Of a stretch of 61,649 nucleotides of DNA, positions 52,798-61,649 are shown piece by piece. The DNA comes from Bacteroidota bacterium (GTDB taxonomy: Bacteria; Bacteroidota; Bacteroidia; Chitinophagales; Chitinophagaceae): NCBI GenBank assembly GCA_018268105.1, contig JAFDXG010000006.1:1-61649 (forward strand), written 5' to 3'. The position numbers and the translations under genes are program-made. The notes beneath the pieces were generated by a model. That model worked only from the letters and a program-made list of their open reading frames with translations. It did no database searches and was not told the origin of the DNA. Position 1 is the stretch's first letter; the number at the start of each line of letters is the position of its first letter.

Positions 52798-53991
52798 ATG
52801 AACGATCATTTCAACAGGATTTCAGCAATAATTATCAGGCAGCTTGAAGGAGAACAACTTTCAACACAGGAACAATATATATTAGATGAATGGCTAAGGG
52901 CATCTCCTCAAAACAGGGAACTACTTTCACAATTAAGAGATCCGCAGTATGTGAAAGAGGAGTTGGGGAAAATGTATGGGTATAATTTGGATGAAGGCTG
53001 GCAAAGGCTGAAAGTAAAATATGATGCAAACAAAAACACTGCAGTTATTCAAAAGTATAGCAAGTGGAAATATTGGATTGCCGCTGCTATTATTTTATTT
53101 GCTCTTGCCGGTGCCGCACTACTTTTCGAATATTTTCCGGCTAAGGTGATTAAAATTGCTGATCAAACAAATAAGAAGCCCGCAACAGATATTGCCGCCC
53201 CAGCTATCTCCAAAGCTACTATTACCCTGCATGACGGAACCCGTATTGCTATAGACAGTACTAACACCGGCAATTTGGCAAAACAGGGAAAAACTATAAT
53301 ACAAAAAACAGCAGACGGGCAAATACAATATACTGCAGATGAAAAATTAAATGCTGAAACACAGTTTAACACATTAACAAATCCCCGGGGAAGCAGGGTA
53401 GTACAACTTACCTTAAGTGATGGCACGAAAGTATGGTTGAATGCAGAAAGCGAAATTCGTTACCCGGTTACCTTCACACAACAGGAAAGAAAAGTAGAAA
53501 TAGAAGGAGAGGTATATTTTGAAGTAGCTAAGGATACAACAAAACATTTTATCGTGCAGTCAAATGGAACAACTATTCAGGTAACCGGCACCCATTTTAA
53601 TATAAATGCTTACAAAGATGAAGCATCACTGGATGTGACTTTGCTGGAAGGCGGAGTAAAAGTTTCTAATGCAACCCATACTGTTAATTTATCTCCGGGT
53701 GAACAAGCAAAAGTTGGCAATGATATTCGTATTGACAGGCAGGTAAATACTGAAGAAGTAATGGCCTGGAAAAACGGATTATTTATGTTTAACGGTACAG
53801 ATATATATACCGCCATGCGTCAACTTAGCAGATGGTATGATGTGAGTGTTAAGTTTAATGAAAATATAACCGAAAGATTTTATGGGGATATTTCCCGGGA
53901 AAAAAACATATCAAGTGTATTAAATATGCTTGAAACTACCGGAAGCATTCATTTTAGAACAACCGGTAGTACAATAGAAGTAAATAAATAA
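52798..53991 (+). CDS. FecR-family anti-sigma/signal transducer
   Basis: The 397-residue protein has a short cytoplasmic N-terminus (1-85), one membrane segment (IAAAIILFALAGAALLFEYF, about 87-107), a FecR domain (about 190-290: TLTNPRGSRVVQLTLSDGTKVWLNAESEIRYPVTF) and a C-terminal DUF4974 domain (about 310-395). It holds or activates the sigma factor just upstream (101 bases) and senses the STN domain of the SusC partner downstream. ATG at 52798. Confidence 0.9.
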   Translation: MNDHFNRISAIIIRQLEGEQLSTQEQYILDEWLRASPQNRELLSQLRDPQYVKEELGKMYGYNLDEGWQRLKVKYDANKNTAVIQKYSKWKYWIAAAIILFALAGAALLFEYFPAKVIKIADQTNKKPATDIAAPAISKATITLHDGTRIAIDSTNTGNLAKQGKTIIQKTADGQIQYTADEKLNAETQFNTLTNPRGSRVVQLTLSDGTKVWLNAESEIRYPVTFTQQERKVEIEGEVYFEVAKDTTKHFIVQSNGTTIQVTGTHFNINAYKDEASLDVTLLEGGVKVSNATHTVNLSPGEQAKVGNDIRIDRQVNTEEVMAWKNGLFMFNGTDIYTAMRQLSRWYDVSVKFNENITERFYGDISREKNISSVLNMLETTGSIHFRTTGSTIEVNK

Positions 53992-54078
53992 TTGATTTAC
54001 CCCTTATAAAAAGCCGCTTCGTGTGCGAGACGAGGCGGCAGATTGTAAGGATTCATAACAAAGGCAACTCTGGTGAGG

Positions 54079-57000
54079 ATGCTTATTATTAAACCCAAAC
54101 TGTACAAATGTATGAAATTATGGAAGCTAAAGCGGGTTCCGGATATAGGAAATCCGCATATTTTGCAAACCTGGCGAATCATGAAATTGATTGTTGTTTT
54201 AATGATTTCCGGAAGCCTCACTGCTTCGGCAACCGGATTTGGTCAAATGGTTACATTATCAGCCAATAATGTTTCCCTCGATAAAGCATTCAGGCTGATA
54301 AAAAAACAGACCGGGTATTCTTTCCTCTATACAGAAAGCCAGTTGAAGGATTTCAACCGGGTAACTGTTCATCTCAAAAATGTACCGCTCGAAAATGCGC
54401 TACAGGTGTGTTTTGAAAATCAGCCTTTTTCTTTTGTCATTATTGATAAAACAATTGTTGTCAAAACCCTTAATGCATCTAAAACTTCTAATATACGCAT
54501 CACAGGACGCGTTACTGATGCAAACGGCAATGCTCTTTCCGGAGCTTCGGTCCGTATAAAAGGCAGTGAAACGGGTACAAGTACTGCAGCAGATGGTTCA
54601 TTTTCACTTGATACACAACGGTCTGAATTTGTACTACTGGTTTCGTTTGTTGACTATGAAACAAAAGAGATTACTGTTAACACCGGACAATCTTCATTGC
54701 AGATTGTTTTGAAAAAGAAGGATAGTGAATTAAATGAAGTGGTGGTAGTAGGCTATGGCTCGCAAAAGAAAAAAGACGTTACCGGTAGCCTGGCAACTAT
54801 TTCGTCAAAAGACCTGGAAAACCGCAGCAATTCACAGTTTGGTTATTCTATAGAGGGTAAAGCCGCTGGAGTGCAGGTCATACGATCTTCGGGACAGCCA
54901 CAGGCAGGATTCTCTATTCGCATCAGGGGAACATCTTCTATTACCGCTGGTAGCGACCCCTTGTATATTGTTGATGGTGTGCCAATGGAAGGTATCAACG
55001 ATATCAACCCTTCAGATATAGACAACATTACTATATTGAAAGATGCTTCTTCTGCAGCTATCTATGGCAATCGCGGCGCTAATGGCGTTGTTCTTGTTAC
55101 TACCAAAAGAGGGAAAAACCAAAAACTCAAACTGAACTTTAATACTTCTCTTACAATATCAGAACCCTGGAAAAAACTGGATGTGTTAAACAGCAGTCAG
55201 TTTAAAGATTTAGCCACTGAAATGGGAAGAACAACCGACTGGAATAAGTATAGCGCCAACACCAACTGGCAGGATGAAGTATTTAGAAATGCACTGTCAC
55301 AAAACTACCAGTTGTCGGCTACAGGAGGAACAAAATCTACTTCCTATTATGTTTCCGGGGCGGTAGTCAATCAAAATGGAATAGTGCAGAATAATAACTT
55401 GAAAAGAGCAACCTTTAAAGTCAACGTTGATCAGCAAATCACCAAATTCCTGAAAGGGGGTATCAGCTTTGCTTACAGCAACTGGAAAGACAGGGATGTT
55501 CCTGAAAATTATGGAAATGGTGTCATAGCCAGATTGCTTACTACCGTTCCCATCATAGGGCTGAGAGACCTCGATGATCCCCGGATGTATGCCAGGAGTC
55601 CTTTCCTTAATGATCTTGAAAACCCGGTATCGTCTGTCTACCAGCCCGATCATTTATACAAGAGCAACCGTTATAGTGGCAATGCATACTTAGAAGCTGA
55701 AGTAATTAAAGGACTGAAACTGAAAAGCCTGTTTGGATTTGAAAATTTAAAAAGCAGATACACTTCCTTTCAGGATACAGTACAAACAAGGTATGGCAGA
55801 ACAATGCATGGATTAGCTACAGATAATAACTATAAGTTCACAAGCTGGATATCAGAAAATACCATAAACTATAATACAAAAATCAAAGACCATAGCATTT
55901 CGGCACTTGCCGGTTTTATAGTATCGAGGCAAAATACCAATAACCTCTATCGCAGCTCTGTTGATTTCAGAAATGCAAAAGCTGGTGACCAGTCAGTAGA
56001 CGGAGGTGCAGTACAATCAATACCTGTCAAAGAAATCAACCCTGTTTCTTCGGTAGCATTTATAGGCAGGCTCAACTACAATTATAAAGAGAAATATTTT
56101 CTCACTACCAATTTTCGTCGTGATGGCTCTGGCAAATTTGCTCCGGGTCATAAATGGGGAAGCTTCCCCTCATTTTCTGCAGGCTGGAGAATATCTGAAG
56201 AAAGTTTCTTTGCCGGGAATAAAAATTTCATTTCAGAGTTGAAGCTGCGTGCCGGTTGGGGAATTGTAGGTAATGATGCAGTACCGGCCAATGCAAGATT
56301 TGGCATTGTAGACACCACCAGCTCAAAGTACCTTATTAACAACCAGCTTCATTCTGCTTATGTACCTGGCTCACTTGAAAATGTAGACCTTACCTGGGAA
56401 AAAACAAAACAGTTGGACTTTGGAATTGACCTCGGATTATTTCAAAACAGGTTATTAATTACAGCAGATTATTATAATAAAAGAACAACCAACATGCTGT
56501 TGGCCGTACCCATACCTTCCAGTACCGGATATACCAGTGCATGGCAAAATGCGGGTAGTCTTAGCAATAAAGGATTTGAGTTTTCTTTCCACTCTAAAAA
56601 CATACTGCATAACAATTTTAGGTGGAGTAGTGATTTTAATGTCTCATTCAACAAGAATAAAGTGTTGAACATTGTAGGCACTCAACTAGTGGTAGGGACA
56701 ATTAACGTATTGGGCTCAGACTATAATACTGCATTAGTTGAAGAAGGACAACCATTAGGTTCTTTTTATGGAAAATTTTCGCAGGGTGTTGACCCGGCAA
56801 CAGGTAATATAGTTTTTCTTAAAAACTATGATGGTTCTGCAGACAGTGTGGGTGTTATTGGCTATGCCACTCCTAAATTTATGTACGGATTTACCAACTC
56901 ATTCAGTTGGAACAATTTTAGTCTCGATATCTTCTTTCAGGGAGTAAGTGGCAATAAAGTAATGGATGCTACCAGAATTCTTACAGAATCTATGGCATTG

Positions 57001-57390
57001 GCTGTAAATCAATCAAGCTCAGTATTAAACAGATGGAAGAAACCGGGTGATAAAACTGATATACCCGGTGTGTCGCCTAACAATTGGGACAATTCATTAC
57101 CATCTTCAAGATTTCTTGAGAATGGCTCATACCTGCGTTTAAAATCGCTTACCCTTGGATATAAGTTGCCTGAAGTACTGATAAAAAAAATAAAATTGGA
57201 GCGTTGCTTTATTTATCTCACTGCTGAAAACCTCCTTACTTTCACTAAGTATAAAGGTTTTGATCCGGAGCTGAGTGCTTTCAGCGGAAAATCTAACTCT
57301 ACCACCGATCAGAATGCCGCGCCTGGTGTAGACTATGGCACTTATCCTCAGTCGAGGGATTTTATTTTTGGTATCAATGTTTCATTTTAA
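54079..57390 (+). CDS. SusC/RagA TonB-linked transporter with STN domain
   Basis: Start is uncertain: ATG 54079 or 54112, both before the signal MKLIVVLMISGSLTASA; GTG 54073 is less likely. The protein of about 1100 residues has an STN signalling domain (about 55-115: VSLDKAFRLIKKQTGYSFLYT), a CarboxypepD_reg domain (about 135-215: ITGRVTDANGNALSGASV), the plug (GYGSQKKKDVTGSLATI and RGANGVVLVTTKRGK) and a 22-strand barrel. It imports an unknown oligosaccharide or peptide with SusD. The STN domain marks it as the sensor that contacts FecR. Confidence 0.93.
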   Translation: MLIIKPKLYKCMKLWKLKRVPDIGNPHILQTWRIMKLIVVLMISGSLTASATGFGQMVTLSANNVSLDKAFRLIKKQTGYSFLYTESQLKDFNRVTVHLKNVPLENALQVCFENQPFSFVIIDKTIVVKTLNASKTSNIRITGRVTDANGNALSGASVRIKGSETGTSTAADGSFSLDTQRSEFVLLVSFVDYETKEITVNTGQSSLQIVLKKKDSELNEVVVVGYGSQKKKDVTGSLATISSKDLENRSNSQFGYSIEGKAAGVQVIRSSGQPQAGFSIRIRGTSSITAGSDPLYIVDGVPMEGINDINPSDIDNITILKDASSAAIYGNRGANGVVLVTTKRGKNQKLKLNFNTSLTISEPWKKLDVLNSSQFKDLATEMGRTTDWNKYSANTNWQDEVFRNALSQNYQLSATGGTKSTSYYVSGAVVNQNGIVQNNNLKRATFKVNVDQQITKFLKGGISFAYSNWKDRDVPENYGNGVIARLLTTVPIIGLRDLDDPRMYARSPFLNDLENPVSSVYQPDHLYKSNRYSGNAYLEAEVIKGLKLKSLFGFENLKSRYTSFQDTVQTRYGRTMHGLATDNNYKFTSWISENTINYNTKIKDHSISALAGFIVSRQNTNNLYRSSVDFRNAKAGDQSVDGGAVQSIPVKEINPVSSVAFIGRLNYNYKEKYFLTTNFRRDGSGKFAPGHKWGSFPSFSAGWRISEESFFAGNKNFISELKLRAGWGIVGNDAVPANARFGIVDTTSSKYLINNQLHSAYVPGSLENVDLTWEKTKQLDFGIDLGLFQNRLLITADYYNKRTTNMLLAVPIPSSTGYTSAWQNAGSLSNKGFEFSFHSKNILHNNFRWSSDFNVSFNKNKVLNIVGTQLVVGTINVLGSDYNTALVEEGQPLGSFYGKFSQGVDPATGNIVFLKNYDGSADSVGVIGYATPKFMYGFTNSFSWNNFSLDIFFQGVSGNKVMDATRILTESMALAVNQSSSVLNRWKKPGDKTDIPGVSPNNWDNSLPSSRFLENGSYLRLKSLTLGYKLPEVLIKKIKLERCFIYLTAENLLTFTKYKGFDPELSAFSGKSNSTTDQNAAPGVDYGTYPQSRDFIFGINVSF

Positions 57391-57409
57391 TCTGAATAAA
57401 ACAGCAAAT

Positions 57410-58960
57410 ATGAAAAAATATTTATTTCAATATATAATAGTGCTGATTGGACTACTGCCGTTTATTGCATGTAAAAAGTTTTTAGACGATAATCCTAAAA
57501 CTGCTCTTACAACGGGTAATGCTTATGGTACAACGGATGATATTGAAAATGCACTTGCAGGCTGCTATAATACTTTTTACAGCAGTGATTATTATCAGTG
57601 GGAAAATGTAATGTTAAGTGATGTACGCTCTGACAATGCATACCCTGGCGGCAATAACGAAGAGACCTTTTATGATTACGACAGATTTATACTTCCCCCC
57701 AGTAATACACACAGCTATGCTCACTGGAAAATGTTTTACAACGGTATTGCGCGCTGCAATGTTTTGCTTGCTAAAATTGCCGGGGTTACCGATGCAAACT
57801 TTACCGGAGAAAGAAGGAAACAAATTATTGGTGAAATCAGCTTTCTGCGTGCATTTCATTATTACCAATTAGTGAAACTATATGGCGGTGTACCACTGGA
57901 ACTGGAATCTAACACCGCAGAGCCTGAAAAAACAAGGAAACCCAGGGCAACAGAAAAAGAGGTATATGATCAGATTGTTGCCGACCTGGAAACGGCTGTG
58001 GAAAATTTACCGGATCATTTCAACGGGCCATCCGGCTCTGCCACTGAAAATGTGCCTGCTGTAAATAAAGTAAGAGCTACAAAAGGAGCAGCCAATGCCA
58101 TGCTTGCCAAAGTTTGGGCTCAACGGACCGACAGGGATTACAACAAAGTATTGCAATATTGCGATGCTGTAATCAACAGTCCTGAAGGTTACGCCTTAAT
58201 GGGCAGCTACGCTGATGTGTTTGACGGCAACCATGATTATAATGAAGAGTCAATACTGGAAATACCCTATCTGGCAGGAAGTGCAAGTGCTGCATGCTGG
58301 GGTGTGCAACTTTTTCTGGCGCCGGAAGATGGCTGGCAGAAATATTGCGTGCCTTCAAAAGATCTTGTTGCAGCTTATGATGCTGCCGGAGATGAAGAGA
58401 GAAAGAATGCCAATATTGTTTTCATGAAAACAGATGCAAACGGCGCTCCTATCAGTTGGGCAGATGAAAACTGGAACCCCTGCCAGGATCCTGAAACAGC
58501 TATTCCATTTAACTACAAACAAAAACATCCTGATGGCTGGTCAAGCGGTGATGATTTTTATTTGCTTCGGCTTGCTGATATTATTCTACTAAAAGCAGAA
58601 GCGCAGAATGAAACCGGGCACCCGGGAGAGGCAGCAACAACCGTTAACCTGGTTAGAAAGCGGGCAGGTCTCTCTAACATATCGGGTTCTTCACAAGAGC
58701 AGATGAAAGCCGCTATTTTACTGGAAAGAAGACTTGAGCTAGCTTTTGAAGGGCAACGCTGGGATGATTTGGTAAGAGCGGGAGTAGCCTCTGCCGTTAT
58801 GCAATCACTGAATGAATATACTTATACCTGTGCTAATGGTGTGCAGGGAAACCCTGTAAAAATGGATTACACAAAATGTACACAACAACGTTGGATTTTG
58901 CCTATACCACAGGTAGAGATAGATGCAAACCCCAACCTTAAACAAAACCTGGGTTATTAA
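57410..58960 (+). CDS. SusD/RagB-type surface lipoprotein
   Basis: ATG 57410 gives a lipoprotein signal ending LLPFIAC; the ORF upstream lies inside the susC end. The 516-residue protein has SusD marks: CKKFLDDNPKTALTT, ALAGCYNTFY, GEISFLRAFHYYQLVKLYGGVPL, and DDFYLLRLADIILLKAEAQNE near the C-terminus, with a RagB-like end (LAFEGQRWDDLVR). It forms the lid of the SusC channel and binds the substrate at the cell surface. It lies 19 bases after susC. Confidence 0.92.
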   Translation: MKKYLFQYIIVLIGLLPFIACKKFLDDNPKTALTTGNAYGTTDDIENALAGCYNTFYSSDYYQWENVMLSDVRSDNAYPGGNNEETFYDYDRFILPPSNTHSYAHWKMFYNGIARCNVLLAKIAGVTDANFTGERRKQIIGEISFLRAFHYYQLVKLYGGVPLELESNTAEPEKTRKPRATEKEVYDQIVADLETAVENLPDHFNGPSGSATENVPAVNKVRATKGAANAMLAKVWAQRTDRDYNKVLQYCDAVINSPEGYALMGSYADVFDGNHDYNEESILEIPYLAGSASAACWGVQLFLAPEDGWQKYCVPSKDLVAAYDAAGDEERKNANIVFMKTDANGAPISWADENWNPCQDPETAIPFNYKQKHPDGWSSGDDFYLLRLADIILLKAEAQNETGHPGEAATTVNLVRKRAGLSNISGSSQEQMKAAILLERRLELAFEGQRWDDLVRAGVASAVMQSLNEYTYTCANGVQGNPVKMDYTKCTQQRWILPIPQVEIDANPNLKQNLGY

Positions 58961-58961
58961 T

Positions 58962-59975
58962 ATGGCATTGTTGAAATATTACTGTACCATTTTATTGAGA
59001 ATTATAATATTCTCGGCTGGTTTTTTGGTTGCAGATTTGATAATAGTAAGTTGCGGCAAATCAGAAACTGCAAATGAAGCACCTGGTTTACAAATTCCGG
59101 TTGACACGACAATAAACAAGCCTGCCCTCACCGGCAAGCTTGTTTATCATAGTTACTCCTGTTACAATTGTAATGATTCCAAATTAATACTGTATGATTT
59201 TGTTACAAATACCAATATAGAATTGAGTGCACATTGGAAAATCCAAAATCCTATGAATGCTCATTTTTCACCAGATGGTAATAAGATCGTTTTTATGGGT
59301 ATTGACCCTAACAGCAATCGCTGGCATATTTTCTTATGGCACATAGGAGATACTGCACAACCGGTAAATCTCACTTCAGCGTTCAATAGCCGGAATGAAG
59401 ACCCCAAATTTTCATCTGACGGATTATCTATCATTTTTAAGTGCAGTGGCAGGCTAACCAGAATAGATACTTTGGGAAACCTAATTGCCCAATATACTGT
59501 TTCGCAAAAAGAAGCTTCTATGCCGTACTTCATTAATCATGATCAAAATATTTTGTATGCGGCAGAGAAAGATGACATATCATCCTTATATAGTTATAAT
59601 ATTCAAACTACTAATATAAATACAATCTTCGATACCAATGGCATATATGCTTATTATCCCATAACTATAACCGATAGCAGTTTTATTTTCACCAGGTGGT
59701 ATTCAGCAACCAATCACCACGATCAATTATATATTGGCTACTTAAATTCAAGATCACCTGTTGCTTTACCCTTCAATGAAGCCACAGGTGATTATTCAGA
59801 TGCATATCCGGTTAATTCAAAATATATATTATTATCATCTACACGCTCAGATACTAAAGGGGGGTATGATTTGTATATTGCGGATATAACTACAGGCATT
59901 ATCTGGTCGTTGAGTAACTATAACTCTTCCATCAATACTAATAGGAATGAGTTGGGGTCAGCTTATCACGAGTGA
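58962..59975 (+). CDS. TolB-like (PD40) beta-propeller lipoprotein
   Basis: ATG 58962 lies one base after the susD stop. The 337-residue protein has an N-terminal hydrophobic signal ending LIIVSCGK (lipobox), then PD40-like repeats (MNAHFSPDGNKIVFMGI, EDPKFSSDGLSIIF, SYNIQTTNINTIF, YPVNSKYILLSSTRSDTKGGYDLYIADI). It is a beta-propeller with probable binding or scaffold role. Its position in the SusCD operon suggests it belongs to the same uptake system in place of SusE/F. Confidence 0.75.
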   Translation: MALLKYYCTILLRIIIFSAGFLVADLIIVSCGKSETANEAPGLQIPVDTTINKPALTGKLVYHSYSCYNCNDSKLILYDFVTNTNIELSAHWKIQNPMNAHFSPDGNKIVFMGIDPNSNRWHIFLWHIGDTAQPVNLTSAFNSRNEDPKFSSDGLSIIFKCSGRLTRIDTLGNLIAQYTVSQKEASMPYFINHDQNILYAAEKDDISSLYSYNIQTTNINTIFDTNGIYAYYPITITDSSFIFTRWYSATNHHDQLYIGYLNSRSPVALPFNEATGDYSDAYPVNSKYILLSSTRSDTKGGYDLYIADITTGIIWSLSNYNSSINTNRNELGSAYHE

Positions 59976-60031
59976 GTAATATTTTTAAATACTATTTGAT
60001 TGCTTTTGCCCCATTTTGCATAATTTAGGCG

Positions 60032-61609
60032 ATGGCATTGATAAACAAGACTAACAAAGACCATGAACAGGAAATAATTTTTGAAGATGAGCGGCGACTA
60101 GCCGCTTTAGGATATAAGCAGGAATTAAAGCGGAGTTTTTCGGCTTTTTCCAATTTTGCAATTTCATTTTCTATTATTTCAGTACTAAGTGGTTGCTTTA
60201 CTACATTCGGGCAGGCATGGAATAATGGTGGACCGGTAGCTATTTCTATTGGTTGGCCTATTGTATCGTTCTTAATTCTTATCATTGGTTTTTGCCTTGC
60301 TGAGCTTGCTTCCGCCTATCCGGTATCGGGTGGTATTTACTGGTGGGCTTCAAAATTAGGAGGAGCAAAAGCCGGCTTTTATACCGGCTGGCTAAACCTG
60401 ATTGGATTATTAGCTGTTACCGCTTCGGTCGTATACGGTGCAGCGACCTTTCTGAATATTACAATAGGTACTTACTCCCCTGCATACGCTTTAAGTTTTT
60501 TACAGGGCGACAGTATTAACCAGCAATTCTTCTGGTTCACTACTATTATGATAATAATCACTGTACTCAATTGTTTCAGCAGTGAGATACTGGCAGTACT
60601 CAATAATATATCCGTATGGTGGCATGTTTTCGGTGTGGCAGTCGTTATCATTATTCTCATTCTTGTCCCTGCTCAGCATCAGGCTATGAAATGGGTATTT
60701 ACTGCACAAATCAATAATTCCGGATTTAGCGGCGGGCTTACCTATTGGATATATGTATTGCCTTTAGGGTTATTACTAACCCAATATACCATCACTGGTT
60801 TCGATGCTTCTGCTCATTTATCCGAAGAAACAAAAGGAGCACATATAGCTGCCGCAAAAGGAATATGGAAATCAATTTTTTACTCAGCAATAGGCGGTTA
60901 CCTGCTGTTACTTGGATTTTTGTATGCAGCAACAAAACCTGAGGTAGTCAGTTCATTTGATCCCGCAGTAAATCCTTATGGTAGTGGTTCTGTCATTTCC
61001 ATTTTATTCTATGCCCTTCCACCCATTTTCTTTAAGCTTGTATTGGTGATATCTACAGCGGGTCAATTATTTTGTGCTGTCGCCTGTCTCACCTCCTGTT
61101 CCAGAATGTTATTTGCCTTTTCCCGCGATGGTGCAGTGCCTGGTCACCAATACTGGTCAAAAGTGAATAGAAAAAAAGTGCCGGCCAATGCAGTGCTTGC
61201 TTCTGCTGTAACGGGTATCCTTATTACCCTACCAGCTTTATGGAAAAGCCCTAGGGGTATCCCTACGGCTTTTTATGCTGTGGTGTCTGTTGGTGTCATC
61301 GGGCTTTATCTTGCCTTTGTTATTCCTATATGGCAGAGATGGAAAATGGGCAATACTTTTACACCGGGGGCATGGAATACAGGCAAACACTATAAATGGA
61401 TGTGCCTGGTAGCGGTAGCTGAAATTGTGATCATGTGTGTATTTTTTATTTTACCTTTTGAACCTGCAGCAATACCCTGGAATAAAGATTTTACATGGCT
61501 TGCTGTAAATTATGCACCTATTCTTGTAGGACTAACATTGTTTTTCCTTTGGATATGGTGGCATGTATCCGTTAAGAAATGGTTTACAGGTCCTGTTCAA
61601 ACAATCTGA
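60032..61609 (+). CDS. APC-superfamily amino-acid/amine permease
   Basis: The 525-residue protein has about 12 membrane segments and the APC start: LAALGYKQELKRSFSAFSNFAISFSIISVLSGCFTTFG, then AELASAYPVSGGIYWWASKLGG. This resembles the BAT1/GABA permease branch. It should import an amino acid, amine or choline-like compound. ATG 60032 follows a 56-base gap after the PD40 gene on the same strand, so it may be the inner-membrane step of the same uptake route. The window ends 40 bases after it. Confidence 0.85.
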   Translation: MALINKTNKDHEQEIIFEDERRLAALGYKQELKRSFSAFSNFAISFSIISVLSGCFTTFGQAWNNGGPVAISIGWPIVSFLILIIGFCLAELASAYPVSGGIYWWASKLGGAKAGFYTGWLNLIGLLAVTASVVYGAATFLNITIGTYSPAYALSFLQGDSINQQFFWFTTIMIIITVLNCFSSEILAVLNNISVWWHVFGVAVVIIILILVPAQHQAMKWVFTAQINNSGFSGGLTYWIYVLPLGLLLTQYTITGFDASAHLSEETKGAHIAAAKGIWKSIFYSAIGGYLLLLGFLYAATKPEVVSSFDPAVNPYGSGSVISILFYALPPIFFKLVLVISTAGQLFCAVACLTSCSRMLFAFSRDGAVPGHQYWSKVNRKKVPANAVLASAVTGILITLPALWKSPRGIPTAFYAVVSVGVIGLYLAFVIPIWQRWKMGNTFTPGAWNTGKHYKWMCLVAVAEIVIMCVFFILPFEPAAIPWNKDFTWLAVNYAPILVGLTLFFLWIWWHVSVKKWFTGPVQTI

Positions 61610-61649
61610 TATTACTACTTATTTGTAAAACATCACTGACATTAGAAAA

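Noticed and set aside
58923..58961. Longer N-terminus for the PD40 lipoprotein
   Set aside because: It would overlap the susD end and push the lipoprotein signal inward; ATG 58962 is better.
59995..60028. TTTG followed by TAATTTAG upstream of the APC permease as a promoter
   Set aside because: The second box has a mismatch and lies 3 bases from the ATG, too close for transcription start.
1..61649. CRISPR arrays, insertion sequences, phage genes
   Set aside because: No regularly spaced direct repeats, transposase, integrase or phage structural genes were seen.

Overview
The window looks like chromosomal DNA of a Bacteroidota bacterium, most likely the Chitinophagaceae/Chitinophagales group. 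The evidence is a SusC/SusD pair with an ECF sigma/FecR regulator, a type IX secretion (T9SS) C-terminal sorting domain, a HYC_CC_PP protein, promoter boxes of the Bacteroidota type (TTTG, then TAnnTTTG), few Shine-Dalgarno sites, and many dispersed palindromic or AT-rich intergenic repeats typical of this phylum. Species cannot be told from the sequence alone. No transposase, phage gene or CRISPR array was seen.

Layout. 1-16 kb: the tail of glnS, a phosphodiesterase-like/alkaline phosphatase fusion, a carbohydrate block (DUF3472 protein, GH109-like oxidoreductase, GH31 and GH95 hydrolases in one operon), a DUF92 membrane protein, a secreted discoidin-domain T9SS protein, a SET-domain protein, tRNA-Gln(CUG), and a glycerol facilitator with a glycerophosphodiesterase. 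16.6-24.2 kb: a copper/silver-type efflux operon with a HYC_CC_PP protein, a CusA pump split into two overlapping ORFs, a TolC-type channel and two tandem CusB-like adaptors that each carry a Cys/His metal-binding module. 24.2-26 kb: an FMN reductase between degenerate repeats, a NIPSNAP protein and a possible gene remnant.

26.2-35.2 kb: a type I restriction-modification island in the order hsdM, hsdS, DUF1016 PD-(D/E)XK nuclease, hsdR, four-helix-bundle protein, YgjP-type metallopeptidase. The first four genes overlap or are closely spaced. Several dispersed repeats sit inside its reading frames: three in hsdM, one in hsdS and one at the start of the peptidase gene. The four-helix-bundle gene appears truncated by loss of one A in an A-run.

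35.4-46.4 kb: a small zinc-finger protein, a single-stranded DNA-binding protein, a Pif1-like helicase with HRDC and helix-turn-helix ends, a PVC-type cytochrome c lipoprotein, a Crp-like regulator with a DoxX protein, a large secreted protein of unknown family that may be a glycoside hydrolase, and tRNA-Pro(UGG) with a strong promoter, a terminator and a second, broken tRNA 5' half in its leader. 46.4-51.9 kb: an AcrAB-TolC type efflux operon on the minus strand. 52-61.6 kb: ECF sigma, FecR, a SusC with an N-terminal STN signalling domain, SusD, a PD40 beta-propeller lipoprotein and an APC-family permease, read as a surface-signalling uptake locus.

All product names come from recognising motifs by eye; no database search was run.
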